Source: Pseudomonas arcuscaelestis
GTDB taxonomy: Bacteria; Pseudomonadota; Gammaproteobacteria; Pseudomonadales; Pseudomonadaceae
Assembly: GCF_016881005.1 (NCBI RefSeq)
Contig: NZ_JACOPV010000009.1
Span: 186,001 to 250,000, forward strand
Length of the DNA stretch: 64,000 nt
Reading direction: 5' to 3'
Below the pieces are notes generated by a model that saw only the letters and a list, made by a program, of their open reading frames with translations, had not been told where the DNA came from and ran no database searches. Below are positions 41,149-50,267 of this stretch, piece after piece. The stretch's first letter is position 1. Each line of letters starts with the position of its first letter. Made by a program: the position numbers and the translations under genes.

Positions 41149-42006
41149 TCATTTGCAGATGAACATCTTTCCAGAGGAGTCGAACGCAATGGATCCTTTG
41201 GCGAAGTCGCCACACCCTTGCCCCGTGGTAACCGTCCCCGGGTTGTAGGCGACCTGCTTCACCCATCGACCGTTGGTGCAGTTGAGCGGAGTGCCGGCCG
41301 CGGTTTTACTGACCAGGCCGTTCGGAGAGCAGGTTGCTGATTCGGTGTTAGACCCGAGGATGGCCAGGTCACCTACAGAGGCGCGGCCACTTGAGGTCAG
41401 GGTTTGCGCGGAGATCGGGCCACTTGCAGTGACGGATACGGTGCTGAGGTTATTGACCTCGTTGATGTTGTTGTTGCCCATTAGCAGTGTAGTGCGCATC
41501 CGATTCAACTCGGCGTTGGCTTGCGCTGTGCGCGAGAGCTTGTCGTTGAGCCCTACCTCGCTACCTGGGGCAGAAACTGTACTTCGGATCAGGGAGGTAG
41601 TGGGTGATACGACCGTCGTTCCCGGCAGTAAATTGGCTACCACCCCTTCCCAGTCCTTGATGATGTTCTGGTCGACGCTGAACGTGTTCACGGTGCAGGA
41701 GGTTGTGACCGGCGATTTGTACTTGTTCAGTGCTGTAATTCCACCGATGAATGGGGGCGACGTGCTCTGAAGTACCGTCAACGCTGAGGCGCAAAGCGGG
41801 GTTCCTGGCCAGCTCCCCTTATCTGCACGGTAGGCACGGGCTGCATCGAGGATGGACTGAGTTTCCTGGGCTGTCAGAACTGCCCGTCTTTCGTTGATCT
41901 CCTCCATGAAATTGGGGACGGTCGCAGCAGTCATCATCGCCATGATGGCTATCGAAATGGCTAGCTCAAGTAATGAAAATCCGGACTGGCGATGTGAGCG
42001 CATCAT
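41149..42006 (-). CDS. type IV pilin-like (PilV-like) protein
   Basis: The 285-residue protein has a class-typical leader MMRSHRQSG then FSLLELAISIAIMAMMTAAT, with cleavage after Gly and Glu at mature position 5. This is followed by a long helix (RRAVLTAQETQSILDAARAY) and a Thr/Ser-rich globular part. The C-terminus carries paired cysteines (TCSPNGLVSKT, NCTNGRW, GCGDF, FICK), as in plasmid thin-pilus PilV adhesins. It needs a prepilin peptidase, which is supplied at 19156-20031. AGGAGACC precedes the start. A shufflon was not seen at the 3' end. Confidence 0.8.
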   Translation of the reverse strand: MMRSHRQSGFSLLELAISIAIMAMMTAATVPNFMEEINERRAVLTAQETQSILDAARAYRADKGSWPGTPLCASALTVLQSTSPPFIGGITALNKYKSPVTTSCTVNTFSVDQNIIKDWEGVVANLLPGTTVVSPTTSLIRSTVSAPGSEVGLNDKLSRTAQANAELNRMRTTLLMGNNNINEVNNLSTVSVTASGPISAQTLTSSGRASVGDLAILGSNTESATCSPNGLVSKTAAGTPLNCTNGRWVKQVAYNPGTVTTGQGCGDFAKGSIAFDSSGKMFICK

Positions 42007-42325
42007 TGGACAATGGTCTCCTACTGTAGAGGCTCGATCGCGGGATCATTGCACAACTCAGGCAAAGCACAACCCAAAACATACAGTCTAAATTCGCTCT
42101 GTCCATGCCCGCCATTTTTGAGTACATGATGGATAACATTTACATCCGTAATATGCCATTTCCGCTATAGATTGGCAGATATAGAGGCTCGGTAATTCAT
42201 CGTCGCAGTACGGGGCGGACGCCATAAAGCTGTCATTTTTAACGGTTTTGAAGCATCGTTTTGGGTTCGTCCACCGGCATGCACTGTTACCCTATGGGCA
42301 TTGGAAAATTCATTTGGAGTAGTAG
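42007..42325. other. gene-free divergent region
   Basis: About 320 bases between the divergent pilin-like gene and the plus-strand gene at 42326. Composition is AT-rich in the middle (around 42110-42180). I see no structured element beyond likely promoters. Confidence 0.4.
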
Positions 42326-42808
42326 ATGGCCGTGCCAGCGTATTCAGCCATATCGATCCTGAGCTACAGCCCTATCGCCGGAGTTCGTCGTGCCAAGGGA
42401 GTGCCCATGATCCTCCTGCAGGATGCTGATGAGCGTAATGCGACGTTCCGCGCCACTGACGCCCAGCTGACTGGACTGACAAAGCAACCTGACCCAAAGC
42501 GGCGTTTGGAGTTCGGCTTCTGGGCGATGGACAATGCGCCGAGCCCCGACCTGAAAGACCGTGTTCCACTCGAGGTGATGATTGTTCACTACGTGAGAAC
42601 CCTCCCCGCCTGGCCCATCCTAGGGCACTCGCCGGCGCTGAACATCATCACCCTGGACTGGCCTGTTGAGGGAGGCTACGAAATCCGCGCCTTCCTCATC
42701 GGTACCAGCACGCCAATGCCACCAGACCAGCTGCAGTTCTTCTATGAGCAGCAGAAAGAAAGGATGAACCCGGAGATCTCCTCCAAGATGCCTGATGCGA
42801 GGCCATAG
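42326..42808 (+). CDS. hypothetical 160-residue protein
   Basis: ATG 42326 follows TTGGAGTAG. The protein looks compact and enzymatic in texture (VRRAKGVPMILLQDADERNA, LIGTSTPMPPDQLQFFYEQQ), but no family motif is visible. A gap of almost 300 bases follows with no evident gene. Confidence 0.55.
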   Translation: MAVPAYSAISILSYSPIAGVRRAKGVPMILLQDADERNATFRATDAQLTGLTKQPDPKRRLEFGFWAMDNAPSPDLKDRVPLEVMIVHYVRTLPAWPILGHSPALNIITLDWPVEGGYEIRAFLIGTSTPMPPDQLQFFYEQQKERMNPEISSKMPDARP

Positions 42809-43103
42809 CAAGAGGCTTTGTGCGCACTGCTGATCAATCGGTTGATCCGTCATAGGCCCCTCCAAAAATCCTAGCGTGTCAGCTGCACCATCAACCCAGG
42901 AGCGGCCTTCGCGTGTCAGCCCAATTCAGCTCGCGCCCCCTCCGAATCTGGGATATCAAGTCGACCTCAATTGTTCGCCGCGCCTAAAAATGCCGTTAGG
43001 TTGTCTTCATGGCCTAAGACCAAGCGATGGCTACATGGCCACATACTATCGGCTACGCCTCACGGTTTCGTCGGGATGGTCAGCTCTAAATACGGAGTGA
43101 GAA

Positions 43104-43922
43104 TTGAACAAATTTTTGATGGTGGGGATGGCTGGCACGCTGGCGCTCCTGGTCGGATGCACGGGCATTCAAACAACCAAACCCGGCGTGGTGGGCGTTG
43201 ATCGCACCCAGTACATGTTTTCTGGCTATTCAGAGGCTGATGTGGATAGATCCTACGCCCACACCTACAAGGTGGGCGTCAAAAAGGCAGAAGCGGCTGG
43301 GCTGCTTGTTACGGATACGCCGCTCGGCAAGCACGTTCAGTCACTGACGGTGAAGCTGGTGATGCAGACGCATGTGTTCCGCCCGAACGCCGAAAATTGG
43401 GGCTGGTTCGTTAATGTGATCGACGAGGATGTCGTAAACGCCAACTGTGGTCCTGGCGGAAAGATCGTGGTCTACACGGGCCTGGTCAAGCGCCTCAACT
43501 TGACGGACGACGAGTTGGCCATGGTGCTCGGCCATGAAATTGCTCATGCGCTGAGGCAGCATGGCCGTGAACAAGCTTCAGCAAACGCAGTCTTTGAGCT
43601 GGCTGGCGGGGTTGGCGCGAATGTCTTGAAAGCAGGATCGTTAGGCAAGAGTGCTATCACGAAGGTGCTGAGTGCAGGGGTGGGCCTGCCCTTCAGTCGA
43701 CGTGATGAGGAAGAAGCTGACCTGATCGGCCTCGAGCTGGCTGCGCGCGCTGGTTTTGACCCTAGGGCTGCTATTACCCTCTGGCAGAAAATGGCAGCGC
43801 TTAACAAGGGGGCCTCGATCCCTGCTTTCTTGAGCACACACCCGACCGATGAAGAGCGCATGAAGGTGCTAGTTGCTGCGATACCTAAAGTCATGCCGCT
43901 GTATCAAGCAGCCCTACAGTAG
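43104..43922 (+). CDS. M48-family zinc metalloprotease lipoprotein
   Basis: TTG 43104 with GGAGTGAGAA upstream starts a 272-residue protein with a lipobox (LVGC, C19). The zinc motif HEIAH lies at about 144-148, with the third ligand Glu in EEADLIGLELAARAGFDPRA. STHPTDEER near the end is also typical of the family. Periplasmic members such as LoiP and YcaL assist outer-membrane protein quality control. The gene stands alone before a terminator. Confidence 0.93.
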   Translation: MNKFLMVGMAGTLALLVGCTGIQTTKPGVVGVDRTQYMFSGYSEADVDRSYAHTYKVGVKKAEAAGLLVTDTPLGKHVQSLTVKLVMQTHVFRPNAENWGWFVNVIDEDVVNANCGPGGKIVVYTGLVKRLNLTDDELAMVLGHEIAHALRQHGREQASANAVFELAGGVGANVLKAGSLGKSAITKVLSAGVGLPFSRRDEEEADLIGLELAARAGFDPRAAITLWQKMAALNKGASIPAFLSTHPTDEERMKVLVAAIPKVMPLYQAALQ

Positions 43923-43978
43923 TCAGTATCTGGACTTGGGACTGTTGTCTGTCAATTAGAATGCTCCAGGTTGTAGCT

Positions 43979-44006
43979 ACAAAGCCCAGCATAGGCTGGG
44001 CTTTGT
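43979..44006. terminator. terminator between convergent genes
   Basis: ACAAAGCCCAGC pairs with GCTGGGCTTTGT around ATAG. It lies between the stops of the convergent M48 protease and Ig-like genes. T content after the stem is modest. Confidence 0.7.
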
Positions 44007-44035
44007 GCGTGTCAGCAGTTTAATTCCAGAGAGGG

Positions 44036-45076
44036 TCAGCGGCAGATCTCATAGTTAGGCGATCCGTCTACTGTGGCGCGATAAGCGCCACGGTAGTAGG
44101 TCACACCTTCGAAGGTGTACTGCGTTGGGTTGCCTGGGAACCAGGTGGTAATCAAGAAAGTGTTCCAGGTAAGCGCACCGTTTTTACCGTCCGCGGCCAT
44201 TGCCCAGACGTAGTAGCCGCTACCACCTTCAGATCCATTGTAACTGATGCTGTATCTGCACTGTGTCCATGGATGCGTTGGTTCCGGCGGCTTTGGTTGC
44301 TCCTTCGTTCCTGTGGCTGTTTGCTGGGCGGTGACATTGACCACCTGGGATAACGGGACAGGACCCCCTACGTTTCGAATGACCCCTGTAATTGGGCTTT
44401 GCTGACGATCCTGACGGTAAGCCAGCTGGGCTTGGTTGCAGTTGGCACTCTGGGTAAACGTTGTACCAGCATTGACAGTACTGGCCGCCGGGGACCAAGC
44501 AGAGCAGTTGTAAGGCGCACCGTTGTTAGCCCAAGCCGTGTACAGAGAACTGATCGCGATCCAGTAGTCAGAGAACGGGATGAGTATTGACGCTACCCCT
44601 CCCTCTGAGCTTGTCGCGGTAACAGTCGCTGACCCGACTACGGGAACCGATTGAAGGTTTACCTCTGCGACCCCGTTCTCGTCGGTTTCGGAGGTCGGGA
44701 CAGATAGGGTTCCGAGGTTGGTAGTCCAATTAACCTGGGTACCGGCCCCGATGCTGACACCATAGTAGTCGGTGACGGTTGCGGTAATTGTTGTACTCGA
44801 CCCGTTAGCGGGAATGGAAGGCGGCGCCGCGGAGAGGGTAATGGTAATCGGCATCTCGCATGACTGCCAGCCTGCTCCGTGGGCACATACAACAGGTTGC
44901 CACCCGTTCGCACCGGAACCTGAAATTCTGATTCGCTCCCATGACGACTTTGCGTCAGCGATAGCGGGCCAGGCGATAAGCGCACATGCGAGGGCCGCAA
45001 GGGCGAGCGAGCCTACTTTCCGCTGAAGCTGTCGCGGATTATTGTTGCAGCATGCTTGATGCATCACGAAATCCAT
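44036..45076 (-). CDS. secreted protein with Big_1-type Ig-like domain
   Basis: The 346-residue protein has a signal peptide (LALAALACALIAWPAIADA) and one bacterial Ig-like group 1 domain at about 75-170 (ITLSAAPPSIPANGSSTTIT, ENGVAEVNLQSVPVVGSATV). A Cys/Trp-rich C-terminal region follows that could form disulfides (PYNCSAWSP, ANCNQAQLAY, WTQCRYSI, NYEICR). Such domains occur in intimin/invasin-type adhesins, usually in many copies. There is no barrel or sorting signal here, so export to the surface is uncertain. Confidence 0.7.
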   Translation of the reverse strand: MDFVMHQACCNNNPRQLQRKVGSLALAALACALIAWPAIADAKSSWERIRISGSGANGWQPVVCAHGAGWQSCEMPITITLSAAPPSIPANGSSTTITATVTDYYGVSIGAGTQVNWTTNLGTLSVPTSETDENGVAEVNLQSVPVVGSATVTATSSEGGVASILIPFSDYWIAISSLYTAWANNGAPYNCSAWSPAASTVNAGTTFTQSANCNQAQLAYRQDRQQSPITGVIRNVGGPVPLSQVVNVTAQQTATGTKEQPKPPEPTHPWTQCRYSISYNGSEGGSGYYVWAMAADGKNGALTWNTFLITTWFPGNPTQYTFEGVTYYRGAYRATVDGSPNYEICR

Positions 45077-45323
45077 TGTACCTGGTCATAATGATTCGAC
45101 ACTGGCACTGGTCTCCAAAGAACGCAATTCAAAATGGGTAGGTAAAATTTCAGTGTGCGTTTTTCGTGGTGCTCGCTGACGCATAGGATCAGCTTAACAG
45201 GGATTCTGAGTCACCGTTTTGGATGGAGTCTTATCCCATTCATGTAGAGAATGTGCGGGACTGGGCAATCGCCTGGTCGCCTTGGAAAGTCCGGGGCGGT
45301 ACATCTAGAGGTGATGGAGCGCA

Positions 45324-46058
45324 ATGCTAACCATATTGAAAAACTTGAGTCAGCAAGAAGGTGATGAATCGACAATTAACGTCAAACGCACGACGGTAGT
45401 CACTGTCGGCGTCATCGTGCTGGTGGTATTCGCAGCGATGGTGCTGCTCGCCTTTTACGCATCTTTCAAGGCATTGAACGCAGCAAGCGCTGTCGACGAC
45501 GCCTGGCAGACCCAGCGTGAACGCATCCTGAACATCGAAGCCAAGTCGGTTCAGGCCAGCACTGACGCCCAGGAGGTGAAACTGGGTCAAGCGGCGATTC
45601 AGCAAGGCTTGCTTGACGCCAACAAGCGTCTCACGTCCTTGAAGCAATCGGTCGAACAGGCAACGTCCTACCGCTCGACGATGGCTTCGATTGATGCCGA
45701 GAAAGCTGCTGAACAGGCGAAGGCAGATGCGATCAAAGCTGATGCCCAGAAGGCTGTAGAAGCATCTGAACAGAAAGGCGTCGAGAATTTCGATCGACTA
45801 TTGCTGGCGCGCTTGCATAGCCACTGGGTCCGCCCGGATTCCGCGGCCGCAGGGGCCACTGTAGATGTCGTTGTTCAGTTTGCCGCTGATGGAACCATCA
45901 CAAATGCCCTGCTGCCGACGTCGTCAGGTTCGCAAGCGCTAGATGATTCAATTGTTAAGGCTGCCGCTGATCTGGCGAAGATCCCTGAAATGTCGACGGT
46001 AAGTCGGCCGATCTACATGAAGTACCTTCAGCAGCGTACGGTCAAGTTCCAAATCTGA
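45324..46058 (+). CDS. TolA/TonB C-terminal-like protein, coiled-coil type
   Basis: ATG 45324 follows TGGAGCGC. The 244-residue protein has one N-terminal membrane helix (about 24-48), an Ala/Lys/Gln-rich helical stalk (about 60-155), and a C-terminal TolA-like domain (ARLHSHWVRPDSAAAGATVD, VVQFAADGTITNALLPTSSG). It is built like TolA/TonB, which span the periplasm to deliver energy or structure to outer-membrane partners. No ExbB/ExbD gene is present. A terminator hairpin follows. Confidence 0.75.
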   Translation: MLTILKNLSQQEGDESTINVKRTTVVTVGVIVLVVFAAMVLLAFYASFKALNAASAVDDAWQTQRERILNIEAKSVQASTDAQEVKLGQAAIQQGLLDANKRLTSLKQSVEQATSYRSTMASIDAEKAAEQAKADAIKADAQKAVEASEQKGVENFDRLLLARLHSHWVRPDSAAAGATVDVVVQFAADGTITNALLPTSSGSQALDDSIVKAAADLAKIPEMSTVSRPIYMKYLQQRTVKFQI

Positions 46059-46070
46059 CTGCAGTGCAAT

Positions 46071-46094
46071 ACCCCTGGCCCTTGAGCCAGGGGT
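46071..46094. terminator. hairpin after the TolA-like gene
   Basis: ACCCCTGGC pairs with GCCAGGGGT around a 6-base loop. It sits between convergent genes ending at 46058 and 46101. The T tract is weak. Confidence 0.6.
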
Positions 46095-46100
46095 TGCTGA

Positions 46101-46802
46101 TTAGGCAAGTGGCTCTTTTGCTGGAGGGTCAGCGAGAAGGGTTGGCTGGTCGGCAATCGACTCCCCTTCTGGCAGTTCATAATGAATGACGTCGTACATG
46201 GCCTGGGCTTTTTTCGGGCCAATCCCCTTCACTTCGCACATTCCCGCTGTCGTCGCATTCATGACCTTGAATACTGAGCGGAAATGCTCAAGCAGCTTCC
46301 GTGCAGCTACAGGGCCACACCCACTCAAGCCCTCAATGGTAAACAAGGCCTGGCCGGCACCGGCGGGGACTTTTCCCTTGCGCATAGGCGGTATGTAACC
46401 AAGACCTTCAGTCTCGTGCTTCGCCATCCTATAGATGATTGAGGCAGCACGCTTAGGCGCCTTGTACCAGATTACGGTCTGCCCGAGCACAACTGCCAGA
46501 TAGCTAAGCGCGCCATCGAGGGCGTCGGGGTGGATCTGTGACCGCGTCGAGAAGATGTCACCTTCGATCAGCCAGATGACTCGCCGGAAGTTCATCCCCA
46601 TCTTATTGGCTTGATTGATGAACCGAGAGTCGAGCACTGAAGCGACGAAGTCCACGGCGGTCTTACGCTCGATCACCAGGTCAGCGCTGAGTACATAATC
46701 GCCTGTTTCGAGGTTGCCGGTTTCTATCTCTGCGCCGAGCTCGCGCAGCACATCTGGGATGCGCGATGGTAACTCCCGCGCATCGACAAAAATCTTGACC
46801 AT
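46101..46802 (-). CDS. XPF/ERCC4-type nuclease with helix-hairpin-helix domain
   Basis: ATG 46802 follows AGGAACGGAA; the longer frame is unsupported. The 233-residue protein begins with the ERCC4 nuclease: FVDARELPSRIPDVLRELGA, TGDYVLSADLVIERKTAVDF with the ERKxxxD active site, then SVLDSRF. A linker is followed by two HhH motifs (IEGLSGCGPVAARKLLEHF and VKGIGPKKAQAMYDVI). This matches the archaeal/eukaryotic XPF-Mus81 layout without the helicase, which cuts branched DNA. It is uncommon in bacterial replicons and may serve plasmid recombination or transfer. Confidence 0.88.
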   Translation of the reverse strand: MVKIFVDARELPSRIPDVLRELGAEIETGNLETGDYVLSADLVIERKTAVDFVASVLDSRFINQANKMGMNFRRVIWLIEGDIFSTRSQIHPDALDGALSYLAVVLGQTVIWYKAPKRAASIIYRMAKHETEGLGYIPPMRKGKVPAGAGQALFTIEGLSGCGPVAARKLLEHFRSVFKVMNATTAGMCEVKGIGPKKAQAMYDVIHYELPEGESIADQPTLLADPPAKEPLA

Positions 46803-46974
46803 TTCCGTTCCTGGTCCTGTGGGTGTCCATTCAATATAACGACAGTTCGTCACCCTGCCACTTCGAACCCTTCATTCAAACCACAGGCACCCGGTTGAAT
46901 TTGAGTGCCCTGTTTTGACTTTGAGTTCCGGTAGAAGTCGGTACCCTGTACCTACCAATTACGAGGTATGAGTG

Positions 46975-47991
46975 GTGTCCGAAAAGCATCTGGCGCTTCT
47001 GGCGTCGACAGTTTCATTGGTTCTAGCAACTATGTCCGCAACGGCCCTGATCATGGTCAATTCTGTGCGTTCTGATTTGCATGCACAGCGTGATGCGTAC
47101 CTTGAAACCAGCCAAAAACAGACGCAGATGCTGGAAGCCCAAAGCCAGCAAATCGGCCAGCTGCAGTCGGTTGTAGCCCAATTGAAAAGCAACCAACTCG
47201 CTATGCTTCCCCTTCTTGATCCCGAGCGGCTCCTGTCTGGCCCCGATGCGGGTGCGGAAACTGTAGAGGGTGATGCTCCTGCGGCTGCACCTGCACCTGC
47301 ACCTGCACCTGCAGCGCCCCCCGTGCTCACACCTCCTGAGCAGGCAAATGTGGTGCCCACCCCTCCTCCGGCCTCGGCTGTTAGTTCAACCAAGCCAACT
47401 GCGCAGCGTGTAGCCAGACCTCCCCAGGTGATTCCGGCAACCATCGCTAAGCCTTCGGTCTCTACCCGGCCGGCGGCCCCAACTCCACCAGGCGTTAAAG
47501 TGTTCCCGGCCGCAGACTCTCGCCTGGTTGCTCCACCACCTGCTTTAGAAACCGGTGCGCCTCAAGCGAGTACCGCTCATCAAGACGAAACCATCCTGGC
47601 TGCACTACAAACCCCCACCATGGGTATGAAGACTCACCCGGTACTTGAACAGGTCAAAGCCCCTGCAATCGTCAAGACGCCTAGTCCAACCAAGCGACTT
47701 GAAAACGTGGACGGAATCCTGGTGGAAAGGATCATCGCCAACTGGAAGCGCCCGGCAAGCGCTCGTAACGGAATGTCGGTTGTGATCGACATTAAGATGG
47801 CCCGGGATGGCGGTGTGCGCTCTGCGACGGTTGTGACATCAAGCGGCGACAAGGCCTTCGACAAATCGGCTACTACAGCTATCAAGGCAGTGAAGAAGGT
47901 GCCAGAAATGACCCAGGTCAGCGACAGTACGTACAAGCAGCTCTACAAGGAGCGGCGCGTACGCTTCAGTCCGGAAGACCTTTCGGGTTGA
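46975..47991 (+). CDS. TonB/TolA-like protein with proline-rich stalk
   Basis: GTG 46975 (GAGG 8 bases upstream) starts a 338-residue protein. It has a single membrane helix (LALLASTVSLVLATMSATAL), a short coiled coil (SQKQTQMLEAQSQQIGQLQS) and an Ala/Pro stalk of more than 130 residues. Part of the stalk is coded by four GCACCT repeats at 47286-47313. A C-terminal TolA-like domain follows (IANWKRPASARNGMSVVIDI, SGDKAFDKSATTAIKAVKKV). It is paired in the window with the similar 45324-46058 protein. A strong terminator follows. Confidence 0.75.
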   Translation: MSEKHLALLASTVSLVLATMSATALIMVNSVRSDLHAQRDAYLETSQKQTQMLEAQSQQIGQLQSVVAQLKSNQLAMLPLLDPERLLSGPDAGAETVEGDAPAAAPAPAPAPAAPPVLTPPEQANVVPTPPPASAVSSTKPTAQRVARPPQVIPATIAKPSVSTRPAAPTPPGVKVFPAADSRLVAPPPALETGAPQASTAHQDETILAALQTPTMGMKTHPVLEQVKAPAIVKTPSPTKRLENVDGILVERIIANWKRPASARNGMSVVIDIKMARDGGVRSATVVTSSGDKAFDKSATTAIKAVKKVPEMTQVSDSTYKQLYKERRVRFSPEDLSG

Positions 47992-48011
47992 GTCCTGCTG
48001 TGGATGAATAG

Positions 48012-48034
48012 CCGGCCCTGGGCCGGTTTTTTTT
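48012..48034 (+). terminator. Rho-independent terminator
   Basis: CCGGCC-CTG-GGCCGG followed by eight T, 21 bases after the TonB-like stop. Clear intrinsic terminator. Confidence 0.85.
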
Positions 48035-48098
48035 CGCCTGTGGTTAGCTGCCGCTCGATCACCAAACCGTTATCCTTGTGGTATTGGAGGAGTTAATC

Positions 48099-48341
48099 AT
48101 GTCTGTGACCTTTTACGAATGCCTGATGGCGTGTGCCAGCGATGCCGAGCTGGTAGCCGAGTACAACCGGCTACGCGGTACCAGTGTGGGTGTGGACCTG
48201 CGTACTCCCCTTGAACGGCTTATCGACTCAACAAGCGGCTACGAGCAGATTGTTCAAGAGATCAAAGAAGATGAGTTGGCAGGCTTCGTTCACTTCGCGC
48301 ATGACATTTGGAGGCGGATCCCCACCGAGGCTAACCCATGA
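48099..48341 (+). CDS. small protein coupled to an integrase
   Basis: ATG 48099 follows TTGGAGGAG, giving 80 residues with an acidic helical composition (ASDAELVAEYNRLRG, YEQIVQEIKEDELAGF). The stop overlaps the integrase start (ATGA). It may be a directionality factor or regulator, but no recognisable HTH is present. Confidence 0.6.
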   Translation: MSVTFYECLMACASDAELVAEYNRLRGTSVGVDLRTPLERLIDSTSGYEQIVQEIKEDELAGFVHFAHDIWRRIPTEANP

Positions 48342-49411
48342 GAGCCACGCCTGGAACGGAGATCGATGCGCCTCGCCAGCGTCTCACCGTTGAGGAGTTG
48401 CGTGAAGCAGCTGTATCGAGCAACACGGCGGATGCTTACAAGTCAGCTATTCGCCATTACCAGATCACGTGTGGACGCTTGCTGCCGGCACAACCTGATG
48501 AGATCTGTCAGTACCTGGCTGATCATGCGCACTTACTTTCAGTTCGTACTCTTGAGGTGCGCCTGGCGGCTCTCTCCAAGTGGCATCAGGTACAGGGGCT
48601 CCCTGACCCAACCCGAACTGTGGATGTGAAGCACGTGATGAAGGGGGTCAGGAAGAAATTCATGTCCCCTCCGAAGAAGGCAAAACCGTTCAAGATCGAG
48701 GTGATCAGAAAGATTGTTGCCCACCTCGACGCTGAGGCGCTGCAGGCCCTATGTGAGATCCAACACGGGGAATCCCGCGAGACTGTTCAATACCGCAAGG
48801 CGCGTCGCCGCCAATTGAAGGCATTGCGAGATAAGGCGCTCCTATTGGTGGGTTTTTGGCGTGCGTTCCGTAGTGACGAGTTATCCAGGCTGGTGGTCCA
48901 GAACATCACCGCGGTTCGCGGGCAGGACATTGAGCTCTACCTGACGCACTCGAAGACAGATCGAGCCGCCAAGGGTAAGGCCTACCATATGGTTGCGTTG
49001 AGAGAGCTTTGCCCAGTATCTGCGTACCTGGACTGGATCGAGGAGTCTGGAATTTGTGAAGGGCCAGTCTTCCGCAAAATCCATCACTGGGGGGCTGTAG
49101 CAGAGGATGGAATAGCCTCTAAGAGCATTGGCCCCGTCCTTCGGGATATGTGTGAAAGCGCCGGGATCGACTCGGAGAGCATATCGACCCACTCCATGAG
49201 ACATGGTTTTGCAAACTGGGCCGCCAAGGAAAATTGGAGCCTGCCGTCGATAATGTCATTTGTAGGGTGGGCGTCGCATCGGAATGCCGCAGGGTACATC
49301 CGCGATAACCATGATTTCGGGTCGCTTAGCCTCAACAGCCCGGCCGATCGCATCGAAGGCAGTCATTCATCGACTGTTGGCCAAACCTATTTGGCAATTC
49401 CGGAGCGATAG
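48338..49411 (+). CDS. tyrosine recombinase/integrase
   Basis: The 357-residue protein has an N-terminal SAM-like domain (SSNTADAYKSAIRHYQ) and a complete catalytic set: Arg in FWRAFRSDEL, Lys in THSKTD, HxxR in HSMRHGFANW, His in GWASHRNAAGYI with its Tyr. It overlaps the 80-residue gene, so the two are translationally coupled. It is the second intact recombinase in the window and differs clearly from the one at 20031-21293. Confidence 0.92.
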   Translation: MRATPGTEIDAPRQRLTVEELREAAVSSNTADAYKSAIRHYQITCGRLLPAQPDEICQYLADHAHLLSVRTLEVRLAALSKWHQVQGLPDPTRTVDVKHVMKGVRKKFMSPPKKAKPFKIEVIRKIVAHLDAEALQALCEIQHGESRETVQYRKARRRQLKALRDKALLLVGFWRAFRSDELSRLVVQNITAVRGQDIELYLTHSKTDRAAKGKAYHMVALRELCPVSAYLDWIEESGICEGPVFRKIHHWGAVAEDGIASKSIGPVLRDMCESAGIDSESISTHSMRHGFANWAAKENWSLPSIMSFVGWASHRNAAGYIRDNHDFGSLSLNSPADRIEGSHSSTVGQTYLAIPER

Positions 49412-49418
49412 CGGGACT

Positions 49419-50132
49419 TCATCTTGCCGCCGCCTCGGCCTGAGCGTTCAACTCAAGCATATCCATCACCTTCAACGCATCGATCACCTCGTTGATCCGG
49501 CCATACTCAGGGACTGTGCCGTCGCCGTTCATCAACGTTAGCGATGGCAGCCCTGATGCACCGAACTGCTGCATCAGGTTCTTTGATCCCGGCTCTGGAC
49601 TCTGAATACTGATCAACCTGTACCCTGCTAGGTTCGGGTTTATGGACGGATTCAGTGCACCTAACTGCATGGCGGCGGTGCATGGGCCGCATGCGGGCTT
49701 GCCCCACAAGATCAAGGTCCGCTGGTTCGAAGCAATAGCTGCATCGATGAGGCCCTGGCCCGCTGCAAGCGACGTGGCGGTCTTCCAGTGGGCCCCTACG
49801 ATGTCCTCCCCTATCTGAGGCGGCCGTAAAGGAGCTGTGGGCGTATTGTGGCCAGCCATGCCCCCACCGACAGAGCTAACCCCGTAAACCATCAGGAACG
49901 TGCCCAGGATCTGTCTCAGCTTCATCGGCAAGCGACTTTCTTGTCGCGTGAAGAGCAGGCCTCCGGAAACTATTGCGAAGCCTCCAATGACGATTAAACC
50001 GGAGGGTGACCAGCTGTATGCCGGCAAAGTAATAACGGCTCCGATCCATGCGACTGTAAACACGGACGCCGCTAGTACACCCTGCCCGTCCACACAGTTC
50101 TTGGCTGCGCGGATTTTGGGTGAGTTGAGCAT
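49419..50132 (-). CDS. membrane-anchored thioredoxin-like protein
   Basis: ATG 50132 follows AAGGAACTC. The 237-residue protein has two or three N-terminal hydrophobic segments (about 19-37, 43-61 and 75-90) and a thioredoxin-like domain with an intact CxxC in WGKPACGPCTAAM and a cis-Pro site in GASGLPSLTL. The domain probably faces the periplasm. Intact cysteines make it the active complement to the cysteine-less DsbD-like protein 9 kb away. It is convergent with the integrase. Confidence 0.75.
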   Translation of the reverse strand: MLNSPKIRAAKNCVDGQGVLAASVFTVAWIGAVITLPAYSWSPSGLIVIGGFAIVSGGLLFTRQESRLPMKLRQILGTFLMVYGVSSVGGGMAGHNTPTAPLRPPQIGEDIVGAHWKTATSLAAGQGLIDAAIASNQRTLILWGKPACGPCTAAMQLGALNPSINPNLAGYRLISIQSPEPGSKNLMQQFGASGLPSLTLMNGDGTVPEYGRINEVIDALKVMDMLELNAQAEAAAR

Positions 50133-50267
50133 TTTGAGTTCCTTGGTTTGCAGCCGTACCCGGTACCGCTGACATCAGATCAGTCAGCATGATTGCGGCA
50201 GGAGATTGAAAGGGAAATTGAGTCCCAATCCTAGGGTTCGGTTTCCCGGCGTGCAAACCAAAACGTT

